From the NCBI RefSeq assembly GCF_014805625.2, contig NW_023998433.1, positions 838,420 through 902,419 on the forward strand: DNA of 64,000 nucleotides, given 5' to 3'. The notes under the pieces are model-generated. The model made no database searches and was not told the DNA's origin. It was given only the letters and a program-made list of their open reading frames with translations. The position numbers and the translations under genes are program-made. The DNA is from Glossina fuscipes (Eukaryota > Arthropoda > Insecta > Diptera > Glossinidae). Shown here piece by piece: positions 47,166-57,053 of this stretch; positions within the stretch are counted from its first letter, which is position 1; each line of letters opens with the position of its first letter.

Positions 47166-48931
47166 GGATAAGTATTTTGTTGTGATTAGAATCCGTAAAG
47201 CGTCATATTCTAACAAAATTATTATATGAAAAGTATTTGCCAATTTAGTGTCCTAAAGTCTCATATTTGACTATTAGCTGTCTTTTGCTAACATAGCACA
47301 TTTCAAAAAACTGTTGAAAATAGTTTTGCAAAGAAGAGTTTGAATTTCTTTAGCTCATTTCAAAGCTACTTTCCCATAGATAGAACCACGAGGGTCCACT
47401 TTTTGTTCTGAACAGCTTAAAAGAGTTTTTTTTTAGGGAATTTATAGAGCTCGGGTAATGGAGTTGGCAAGCGTCTTTGCTACTTAATTCGAATTCATCT
47501 TCCCATCCTCTCTAATTTTTTGTATTTCAGGTTGGCAACTGACACAAAATACTTATTTCATACATAAATTAAATCTATGGCAAGTTCGGAAAAAAAAAAA
47601 TGAAAAGAATTTCATTAACAAAGTGTTCAATAGTCGTCTTTGCATAGTTGCAGCATTTTAACTTGTTCTGCCTTCCTTTATATTAAATCGTTTACGTGCG
47701 AGAAAGTGGGTATAGAAAAGATGGCAGACACTGTAAGTGAAAAAAAATTGAAAGTTAAGCGGCTTGCACTAAAGCAGGTATTGAGATTAAGATTGATACA
47801 CCCATCTAATTACTTCTATAAATAGAAAATTAAAATAAACGAAACTAAATCGGAAACTGGACTTTTGTTCCTTCAAGAAAAAGAAATTTCTTATTTCAAA
47901 TATGTATCTGATCAATATCAACTTATAATTGTGTCATTCGAAAAAACTGGATTAAAATACGAGTTTTCAAGAAAAATCTGAAAACTATACACAACTTGCT
48001 CGAAAGATTTCGACCGCCTCTCTAAGTTATCCTTGTTAATGGTTGAACAAAAGTATAGACTGTCAAGTTACTCTTCTCATCTTACAAGTTTGCCTCAGTT
48101 TTATTTTTTATATTCTTTATGTATTTATGACATTCGTAACACCCAAAAACACTTCCGTTAAATCCACCTTATATTGTATAGAAATTGATTTTATATTGAA
48201 AATCGTTCCAATCGAAGCACTTTTTCCGCCACTCGCAATATGAAGGCATCAAAATAATTCGTACAATTTTTAGAATTTCGGGACAAAAATCGCTCAGTAA
48301 TAGCATTTTTGCACCCTAAATGGGTGTGAAAACTTCCTATCGGAACTCCTTTCCATATCGTAACATCGGTCTATTTTTTAGTCCTTAACATATATAGAGA
48401 CCCCCACAAAAGCAAATCCTTCTATGGCGAACAAGTCTTTTGTTTTGTTATGGTGGAACAAAGTGGAAAATGTCAACATCTTTGACAAGTAAATTAATTT
48501 TGCTAAATTCCGAACACGTTGACGTTTGAGAGTCAGAAAGCCAAAAATTTTCTGCTCTTTGTTTTTAATTAATCCAAACTCGTATTTTGATCAGCGACTT
48601 CTCCAGGTAAAAAGGATAAAAAAATGTGAAATACCAATTTGTATAACGGTTGAATTCGATGGTTTTGACCTTCCTCTACATAAAATAAAAGTTTTCTATG
48701 CATTATTTATGATTTGTTTAGAGTACGTCGACGCTCAAAACTCTTCTTCTTCCAAATTCATTACTTTTGTTGTTGATCTGAAGAAGTTTGTTGGCGAAGT
48801 CCACCAAACATGTTCACAGGCTTATGTTGATGCTAATCCCCCTTATCCCAATTGCCAGTTTGGGTGCAATGGTTTAAAAGTAGCGGCACTAGTTGACTGT
48901 AAATGCCATTTTTAGCTACCTTTCGCAAGGA
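47166..48931. other. Non-coding DNA
   Basis: A strong acceptor-like sequence (TTTTTTGTATTTCAG, ending 47530) is followed by no clear exon. The 129-codon frame at 48526-48915 precedes a mariner relic and may include decayed mariner sequence, but I see no motif in it. Confidence 0.4.
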
Positions 48932-49190
48932 TTGTCCAAGATACACGGTTGCAGCTCGAAAGGAAAGTTCTGCGACCGCCAGTGTACTCACCAGACATGG
49001 CACCTCCTGATTACCACTCGTTCAGATCGGTGCAGTTTGGTGCATGGCTTGGCTAACACACAGATCTGCAAAGTTGAACAACTGCGAAAATGGATCGGTG
49101 AGTGAATTGCTGCGAAACCAATACAAGTTTTTTCAACATGATATCGCCATATTGTCAAAAATATAGTAAAATGTTGTAGAAAATGATGGA
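48932..49190 (+). pseudogene. Decayed mariner transposase C-terminus
   Basis: Across changing frames it reads a relic of DNARPHVA (DCPRYTVA), then VLRPPVYSPDMAPPDYHSF, the catalytic SPDLAPSDYHLF block. After that come HGLANTQICKVEQLRKWIGE and FFQHDI, and VENDGNYFD, the standard C-terminal order. Several frameshifts and stops make it dead. The 5' half and the TIRs are not recognised. Confidence 0.8.
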
Positions 49191-50082
49191 AACTATTTTG
49201 ATTGATATATTGCACCAAATTTCCAGAATAAATGCCTTCTGCAAATGAAGAAGTGATCAAAACTTTTGCAAACATCTAATAAATAATTTTTTTATCGCTA
49301 ACAAATATCGATTTGAAATATCGTGAATATATTTGAAGGTCACTTCTATCTCAGTTAGTTGACTTTTCTTTCATTCTTCATCCACACATTTGTTTATGTA
49401 TTTGTTTAGTTTTTTCTTTTAATTAAAAATACATTGAAAAACATTTTTTTGTGGTTTTGCAAAATTTTAGTTTCGAAAGGTTTTACAAGCATAATAAATA
49501 ACACTTTTGGTATGCAGTTGAAAATATTGTATGAACGTTATGTAAAAAATCGAGACGGGCACATATTTATAACGTTTATTAAAATAAATTTTTCATTCAT
49601 CTTTATTCTTCAAGTTAACAATTGAGTTTAGCGAAAATGTATAATAATATATATATATATATATATATGTGTATATGCGTATATAAGCAAATGTTGGTAA
49701 TTTTGTTAGCTGCCAAATAAAATAGAATAATTTTGCATAAGTTTATTGTGTCATTGTTTTAAATATATATATATACTTTTCTCTCTCTCTCTCTCTCTTT
49801 CTCTCTATCTTTTACTCTCTTTTTTTGTCACTTCTCTCAATTGTTATAATTTTCTGCATTTTATGACGGTAATAAAAATTATATTCACATTCGAGTCGTT
49901 CTCGTAATTATTAAGCAAAGAAAATATGATTATTTTCACTTTGAAAATTCGATCTGTTTGGAATAATGCCCAATTATTCCTGGTTTATTGCACAAAAATT
50001 TAAAGTAAACCCCCTTTATTTATTTCTATTCCTTTCTGTTATTCAAAGTACGTTTTTTATTAGGTGTAGAAACAAGTTCTTC
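49191..50082. other. Non-coding DNA with TA and CT microsatellites
   Basis: (TA)n at 49648-49668 and (CT)n at 49780-49797. No gene recognised. Confidence 0.55.
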
Positions 50083-50690
50083 CTAATGTTTGCGGGAATT
50101 CAAATTTATTTGAAACATATTTGTTGCAAAAGCACATTTAGTGAAATATACATCATCAATATCTATGGTCTTTGGCGTCTTGTCGGATAGCTTACTGTAG
50201 TCCTCGTGGTAGAAAGTTTGCTGTTTCAAGCGTGTATACTTATCAACCCAATCTAGGACATCTTCAACTTTTATGAAGTGCTGATGGGCCAAATATGGCT
50301 GTATCGTACTGTACAAGTGGTTGTCAGAAAAAGCCAAGTCTGGGGGATAATTTACATTCGCGAAAAATTCTTTGCCTAAGTCGAACATCACTTTCTGAGT
50401 TGCTTTTTCTGCAGACGGGCGGACATTACTCTACGGCAAAATCATCTTTCGAGTTCCTTTCCCTTATGTGTGCTAATTAATTTCGCTCACATATAAAAGT
50501 TCCCCCGACATCGCTCAAATATAACAGTTCCGTTGGGCTTGAAAATTTGGTGATATACGATTCCTTTCTAATTCCACCAAACGCATCTTTACCTATAAGC
50601 TGAAATTTTTTATACGAAATCACGCGCACCACTTTCTAACTTTTTCATAGCTTACTGCATTGCCACCCCAAGCCAACTTAATAACTGCTC
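50083..50690 (-). pseudogene. Decayed mariner transposase, minus strand
   Basis: Reading from 50690 downward: AVIKLAWGGNAVSYEKVRKW, the helix-turn-helix region, a stop, then FRIKNFS. After an internal deletion it gives CVWWN, stop, KGIVYHQIFKPNGTV (usual CIWWDQ.G..YYELLKP). Next is a relic of the DNARPH block (SNVRPSAEKAT). The frame then stays open through NYPPDLAFSDNHLYSTIQP and LAHQHFIKVEDVLDWVDKY to about 50200. The second catalytic Asp is changed to Ser and the region around the first is deleted, so it is inactive. Confidence 0.85.
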
Positions 50691-50777
50691 TATCTAGCTT
50701 TCGCTATTTCGTTTTCCAATTTAAAGCAGAATAATGTTCATTATAGTGAACGCTGCTTGTTGACATGCAGTGTTTTT

Positions 50778-50814
<37 letters not shown>

Positions 50815-52979
50815 TGGCATCTTTCGCATAAATATCTATGCAAAAAAATTTCGGTAAAATTGAAAGAGTAGCTACGTTCTATAAAGCAATCAACGGTAAC
50901 ACTGAGAACTTATTTCTGCAGCAAATACATTGGATGGTAATGATGAGGTTTTTTATTCGCTCAACCTAAAGGCTACACTGCATTCGTAGAGAATATTTAA
51001 AGCAAAGAATTATATTTTGGAAACTCCCGTAAGTGTATAATCACGATCGACGTAAATAAAGATATCGATATGAATTTATTCCCTTCTATTCGTTGACGTC
51101 TCTAAAGCGATCAAAAACTTAATTGAGTCAAACGAATTTACTTTTAAAAGTTTTCTTTTATGTTCGCCAGATTAAGATTAAAGAAGTGGAAAAGAAATAG
51201 TCGCAGCTATCAAAAATTAGGACATTGAATCTTGAAGATGATCCCGAGTATTTTCTTACATTCTTCATAAATATATCGATCAGGAATTCTCGACAATATC
51301 TAAGAAAAAAACATTAGTCCCCTTCAAAAGTTTTCGTCATTTGATAGAAATCCTTCTCTCTGGAGCATCCTTTTGACATTTGCGAAATAGTAGTTCCTGA
51401 CGGTCAGATTTAAAGACCGTCACGCCTGTAGTAGTAATCCAAAGTTCAATTTATACAATTTTTTGTTTGTATCCCTTGATTCGATCCATTTGTTCTACGG
51501 TAAGTAAAAAGGGGGCAGCCATTTAAAAAAATCCGTTTCTTATACCAAAAATGCCAAATGTTCAACATGTTATCTCTTGCAACCTCGCCGTTCGACCATC
51601 GAGAATGATTTTCAGAGCTTTTTTAATGTTTTTTTAAAGTTTAAAGCACACGCCGCAGATTGAGATGTTCTTATAACCTTTCACCAGAGACGTCTTCCAA
51701 TTACCAGTCTCGTTATTTAATGAACGATATGTTGATCCGAATAGGTTTGCTCTTAAGAATTGACATGTACACGAGTAGAGTTTTTCGCTTGTATTAGAAC
51801 CTATGAGCTGAAGAATTGGTGGTTACTATATCGTGCGATAATCAATATTATTTTTTAAACAAAGTCAATGTTGTAACATATAGTAATATGTTATGATTAT
51901 CCTAAAGGACGGAGATTTCGATTTGTGTCTTTTGTTCGTTGATAGTGAATTAAATGATATAGAAACGATTTTTCTCTTCTTTCAACACATTTTAAGAAAG
52001 AAAGATATTAAAAAGTCGGTCCAAGCCGATTAGAGTTTCTTGTTTTTTTTTTCTCAGAATTTTGTTTATCTAACGTTTATGATATTCATAATAGCAATGT
52101 TATTGCTTACAGCTAGCATTGAATTTTTTATCGTATTACAAATGCAGTTTGTGGTACGTAATGGTTACTTGTTTACTAACATTGTCTTTATACAATATAG
52201 ATTATCATCAATATCATCAAAAGCAACAACGTCACTATGTAACGAGCGTTATTATTATCATTACTATTGAAATATAATAATTGTTGTATAACTTCCTTCT
52301 GCAGTGACCTTGCTTGTAGGTCTTTAGTTTTATAAATGATTTTCTTGTTTATAAATGTAGTGCAGATGTGTGTTTTTTTTTTTATTTTTATTTTTATTTT
52401 TTTTTTTTAAATTGTTCTTCCCTTTTCACAACCATTAATCATAACTTTATGGAAAAATGTAAGGAAGTGTAAAATAAAAAAAGAAAAACAAATATCCCTT
52501 GGCGTAATATTCTCTACAATTTATTAATGAAAAGTATTAAAAGCTTGAGTTGAAAGTTAAATTACATTTATGCATAAACTAGTGGCGAAAATTTAAAATA
52601 ATTTTTGAATTCATTCATTGATTAACGTTGAGATAATAACGAAAAATGATTTCTCTATATTAATAAGTTCAAGCGTTAAAAACAAAAATTGATCAAAAGA
52701 ACATAAAAGGAACATCGATTTAGTGACCTAAAAGAGCTGCTTAAATAGAGAAGATATTACTAGCGGTGTTCTTACGGGAATTCATATCAATCGATTCCAT
52801 TCGATTTGATATAGAACTACAGTCGTTCGAGATGACTTATCCAGAATTAGTAAGTTCTACAAAAATTTTTGTTTCATGAATAAAGCGAAACATGGTATAT
52901 AAAATAGTCAGTGATATAAATAAAAAAATAAACGTCAATTTTTTTTATATAAATATAAGTTTTAAAATTATTGTTATTA
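50691..52979. other. Non-coding DNA
   Basis: (TA)n at 50779-50810 and a small 8-bp hairpin TGACGGTC/GACCGTCA at 51398-51422. No gene recognised. Confidence 0.5.
50779..50810. repeat. (TA)n microsatellite
   Basis: About 15 TA units. Confidence 0.95.
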
Positions 52980-53150
52980 TTATTACAAAGTGAGCCGGAG
53001 AATAAATTCTAAGACTAAAAGTCTTGAAGCACTACCATCTAAGAGTATCGGTTTTATTAAAAACTCTACCGCACTTGAGACTTGAACCCACGACCATTGA
53101 GTTGCTAGTCGAGACTCTTGCTCACTCGGCCACTCAGACGGATAAGTTAT
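52980..53150 (-). repeat. tRNA-derived SINE, minus strand
   Basis: On the minus strand it begins CCGTCTGAGTGGCCGAGTGA, containing a strong A box (TGGCCGAGTGA). About 45 bases later is a strong B box, GGTTCAAGTC. The long spacing resembles class II (Leu/Ser) tRNAs. The acceptor and T stems are poorly paired, so it is not a functional tRNA. An unrelated body follows (GCGGTAGAGTTTTTAATAAA, then CTTCAAGACTTTTAGTC) to about 52980. A second head fragment is at 42541-42580. Confidence 0.68.
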
Positions 53151-53185
53151 AGAATCAAAAAGAAAAATTATATGGATAAAAAAAG

Positions 53186-53790
53186 TAAGAACATTATAGT
53201 CAAGTAAAGCCGATCATCAAATACCCTATGCCACTTCGTACCCTTTTAGTACAATTATTCACTCGCTTTGGTAATAATATACCAAAAACAACGCATCATT
53301 TTCATGCAAAGGCGTACTTTTCATCAAAGCCCACATATTAAAGGATACCAAAAACATCTGCATGATTTGACCCAAATTTAGCAAACTTAATTTAATTCCC
53401 AAAAGCCTTATTTTTTTTTCAATAAGATAACTCTTTTTTTTACTAAATTCTTAGTAAAGATCAAATTTCATCATAAAATATTAAAAATGAAGCCTTTTTT
53501 TATAGCTTTCCAGTCATGAGAAATCTTACGTGGAGAGGAAACCAAGAAAGAGATTGATGCGATTCAAATTTGGTCGAAATAATTTTTATGTCAAATTGCT
53601 ATTATGACGAAATTTTCATTATAAAATATTAATAATACTTGGAAATATACTTACGTCATTTTACTTTCATGAACCAATTTTCTCCATAAAATATTCAAGA
53701 TTATAACTTTTTCTCAATAAAGATACAGAAATTCAGAAATTTTCCTGGAGGTTCAAAAAGTTGCCTTACGTCACTTGTATTACAAGAGGG
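53186..53790 (-). repeat. Second dispersed repeat family, minus copy
   Basis: On the minus strand the end reads GTATTTGATGATCGGCTTTA then CTTGACTATAATGTTCTTAC. This resembles the 3' ends of GGGTATA-type fly repeats that close with a small inverted repeat and CTTAC. The copy at 40005-40250 shares the GATCGGC end. The interior has repeated ATCATAAAATATTA-type boxes. Confidence 0.45.
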
Positions 53791-54095
53791 TATAAGTTTA
53801 TGCGCATGTATGCAACACCCAAAAGGACTAAAGGCAGATTCATCTCTCATTGTGCCGATCGATTTAGAAAGTGTTTCCGATTGTCTATCTGTCTTGTATT
53901 CTTCTGTTCAACCTAGTGACCACAATTTTTAAGACAATTTGATTAAACTTGTTGCACTGGCGTGTTTTGGTCCAAGGATAGGTGCTTTTGGCAATTGTTC
54001 GAATCGAATCACTTTTTCGAGCTTTTTTTATACAACGTCTCATTTTGAAAAGTCGTTATATGAATAACTATAAAGTGGTGTATGCGGAGTATTTC
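53791..54095 (+). repeat. Dispersed repeat, subfamily 2, copy
   Basis: AGAGGGTATAAG, then ATGCAACACCCAAAAGGAC, AATTTGATTAAACTTG, TTTTGGTCCAAGGATAGGTG and CGAATCACTTTTTCGA, ending near AAAGTGGTGTATGCGGAG. The order equals that at 14191-14490. Confidence 0.6.
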
Positions 54096-55362
54096 TCTAA
54101 ATTAAGTTTTATTTTCAAATTAAAGAAATTAAATATTCGTTGAAAATTAAGCCAAATTAAAAATGATAGTTTTGCGTAAGGGCTGTAACGTTTCAGTTAA
54201 ACCCTTTTACTCGAATTCTATATAGAACTTGAAAAAGCCAACTTAAAGAATTATCAAATTATTGACCTTGGAGTTTTGCATCATATAAAGGAGATGTATT
54301 GTAACCGACGTAGTCAACTTTAGGTCGCTTTCAATGTAACGATCATAAGGTTTACGTACGAAGTGTTAAGCTTGATGTTTCCATAGAAAAATATTTAATT
54401 CTGTATATCATACATACATAGTTTAATAGATATTTTCTCCTCCTCTAACCATACGTTTAAAAAGTAACACATAATGAACTAATTATTTATTGCGTATATT
54501 TTGCATTGTAAATGTACCATTGCCTGCCTTTCTTAATAATATTTAATTTTCTTTACTCAACTGATTCACATATATTTTGCGGTAGTCGGAACTTTTTTGT
54601 GTCGTTGTTATTGCTTTTGCTTTTATTGTTTTTAAGAATATAATTTTTTTGCTGTTTTCGCTTCAGCTTATTTTTATCGTTCATGTAATTTCTCCAATAT
54701 TTACGTTGTATGGCTCTCCAGTTTACTCAATTGCTTAACTAACGAACTGTGTGACTGTAAGTCATTACAACGCATCTTAACTAAAGCAAAATATACGCAC
54801 AGTTACTTAAGTGCTTACAGGTAAAGGATAATTCAGCTTTATTATTATTATTCTGCCTTTAGTGCAGAGTAACACAGTGCCTCTTCCTGACTTGTTGCTC
54901 ATGTTTACATTGGGATTTTAAATGTTATAGGAATATGTACTTTAATGTTGTCATATGGTTTATATATATATAGTTCATCAATTTCCTCTTGTTGGTGCTA
55001 TTATTGTTGTTGTCTACTTCGCCTATCTTCTCACGTGTGTGAAATATTTTTAAATATCTCTTCTGAAATATTTACACATTTGCTATGCAAAGTAAAGATT
55101 TAACCATATTTTGCTTGCTAAGCTTTAACCACACAATGCTGGTCTGCCAACCTCATATATGTGAATTTATTCATATGCGTTCTACAAGCGAACATAACGT
55201 TTTTGCTGTTGAGTTGAATAGAAGAAACTAGTGCGTATATGGCGTTTGTTAGGGAAAGATTTTGGAAAAATCACTAAAAAAATTTAGTTGCTAATGCCTT
55301 TCAGGCTTTCAGTTTGAAAACTAAAAGAAGCTAACAGCTTCAAATGTTATTTGAAAATAGCA
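54096..55362. other. Non-coding DNA, nothing recognised
   Basis: A/T-rich, no gene-like frame. Confidence 0.5.
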
Positions 55363-55394
55363 GTGTGTGTGTGTTTGTATGTGTATGTGTGTGT

Positions 55395-55471
<77 letters not shown>

Positions 55472-55472
55472 C
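55363..55472. repeat. (GT)n microsatellite, ~110 bases
   Basis: Long alternating purine-pyrimidine tract with a few GTAT and TTTG interruptions. The Thr-His open frame across it on the minus strand is an artefact of the repeat. Confidence 0.97.
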
Positions 55473-55578
55473 GTTTTTGCAGCCTTACGTAAATTCGTTA
55501 TAAAAATCGTGTAAATTGCAAATGCGAAATATTGAAAAAAAAAAAACAAAATACAAAATAATTTGAAAAAGTTACACA

Positions 55579-55797
55579 TCACATATCACTCAATAAGTCG
55601 ACTATCGGATACATACTCATAATGTCACTACAACTACTATAAACTGTAAACTGTAAACTAATTACCAAAATATGATGAAATTTGGATACGTACGATTTGA
55701 AGGCCGATACTATCCCCAAATCATATGGGTCTGTCAACAGTGTCGCTATACACGTACGGGACAATACCGACCGTTGTGATATATCGTTGGGCTTCAA
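55579..55797 (-). pseudogene. pogo/Tigger-like transposase fragment
   Basis: The minus-strand frame contains LLTDPYDLGIVSAFKSYVSK. This fits the P.T..(Q)P.D.G....FK..Y signature that surrounds the last catalytic Asp in pogo/Tigger/jerky DDE transposases. The 72-codon frame begins at ATG 55797, but the upstream sequence (to 56430 on this strand) shows no recognisable domain. It lacks the earlier DDE motifs, so it is a fragment at best. Confidence 0.5.
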
Positions 55798-57033
55798 CGA
55801 GAATATCTAAAGTCTTCCCGCAAGCTCCATTATTCATTTGGCAGACATTGCTTACCAAGGCAACCAATCAAATGTTACCTCTTAGACAGGCTTGAAGATT
55901 TAGTCCAATACCCGATAATATTTTTTGGTTATTGTCCTTATGACAAGAAACGTATCCCCCTTGTATGCCATTTCGAGTCGCGTTTTTTCGTTTGATTTAT
56001 CGTAAGCAGAGAACTTAGTCGCAGTGTATATAATAGATAATCCCTTTCAAATATCATAGGATACAAAGCAAATCGTTTTTAGCTGTGCATTTTTGAGAAG
56101 GTCGTTTTCATCACAGAAGCGATTGAATGCTGCAAGTCCAGTACATTTGGGCATTCGTATGATTAAGTTCAATCACTATATATAGTGAATAGCTTTCGCT
56201 CGTAGATTAAGAAAGTCGTGCTTTTATTAACACCAGTACCGGTTTGCCTGTTTTAACGAGAGGCAATCTGTGCGATGAAATTTCGTCGTTTGTGGCGTTC
56301 TTCCCTTTCGTGAGATTCCTAAGGCAGTAAAATTTTTCAACTGTCCCCCAATTTGCAAGAATTATCGGCGAGAGCTCATTGAATTTCTTAACAAATTTTA
56401 ATAATTCAAAGAGGTAGACAAACCGACGGATATACTTGCCGAACTCGGGTTAAAGTGTGTATAGTTGGCTTTATATGATCTGGGAAGCTATTTACCAATT
56501 GAATAAATTAAAATTTAGTTCTGTTTAAAAATGCCTCATTAAATTAAGCAACGCATCAAGTAAGTGCAAAAAAAATACCAGAAAACTCTTAAGTAAATTG
56601 AAAAAACTTAGTTTATTTAAATAACAGACAGTTTTCGTATATGTTTTTATTGTAACTAGGATAGCAAAAGGAGAGCAAGTCGTCTTGTTTCCTGTTCGTT
56701 TAATATTTGCGCATATAATTAACAGCCTAAGGAGTTTGGTCTTGAATAACCTGGCAAACAGATTTACGTCAGTTATATTTGCTCTGCTTTCATAATTTGT
56801 AGCCTCACTCGCCCCTATATCAACTTTTGCGATTATGCAAATTAGCTAGTGAATGCATAGACGCATTCTTACCAATATATTACATTGGAATGACAAAAAA
56901 AAAAAAAAGGAAAAGACGTCTTAAACGAATTCTTACTTACATCCATATAAACGCATGACAGTGTAGGTTAACGCGTAACTGTTCGTTTCTTCATTAATTT
57001 AAGTTCAAGTAAAAAAGCAATAAATTATTATCG

Positions 57034-57053
57034 AAAGGAGGGGAACCTCCTTT
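57034..57053. other. Perfect hairpin with GGAA loop
   Basis: AAAGGAGG and CCTCCTTT form an 8-bp perfect stem closed by GGAA, a GNRA-type tetraloop. No gene adjacent. Confidence 0.6.

Noticed and set aside
47531..47600. Strong acceptor TTTTTTGTATTTCAG
   Set aside because: The sequence after it has an early stop in the phase expected from the 36-kb segment and no donor nearby.
47720..47745. ATGGCAGACACT directly before GTAAGTG, a possible 4-codon first exon
   Set aside because: Good start context and donor, but no promoter, partner exon or conservation can be shown from this sequence.
48526..48915. 129-codon frame before the mariner relic at 48932
   Set aside because: Does not begin with ATG and shows no mariner or other motif. 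Left as undefined sequence.
53068..53148. Functional class II tRNA gene on the minus strand
   Set aside because: A and B boxes are good, but the acceptor and T stems do not pair well and a second head fragment exists at 42541. A SINE fits better.
55340..55582. Thr-His repeat protein on the minus strand
   Set aside because: Translation of the (GT)n microsatellite.
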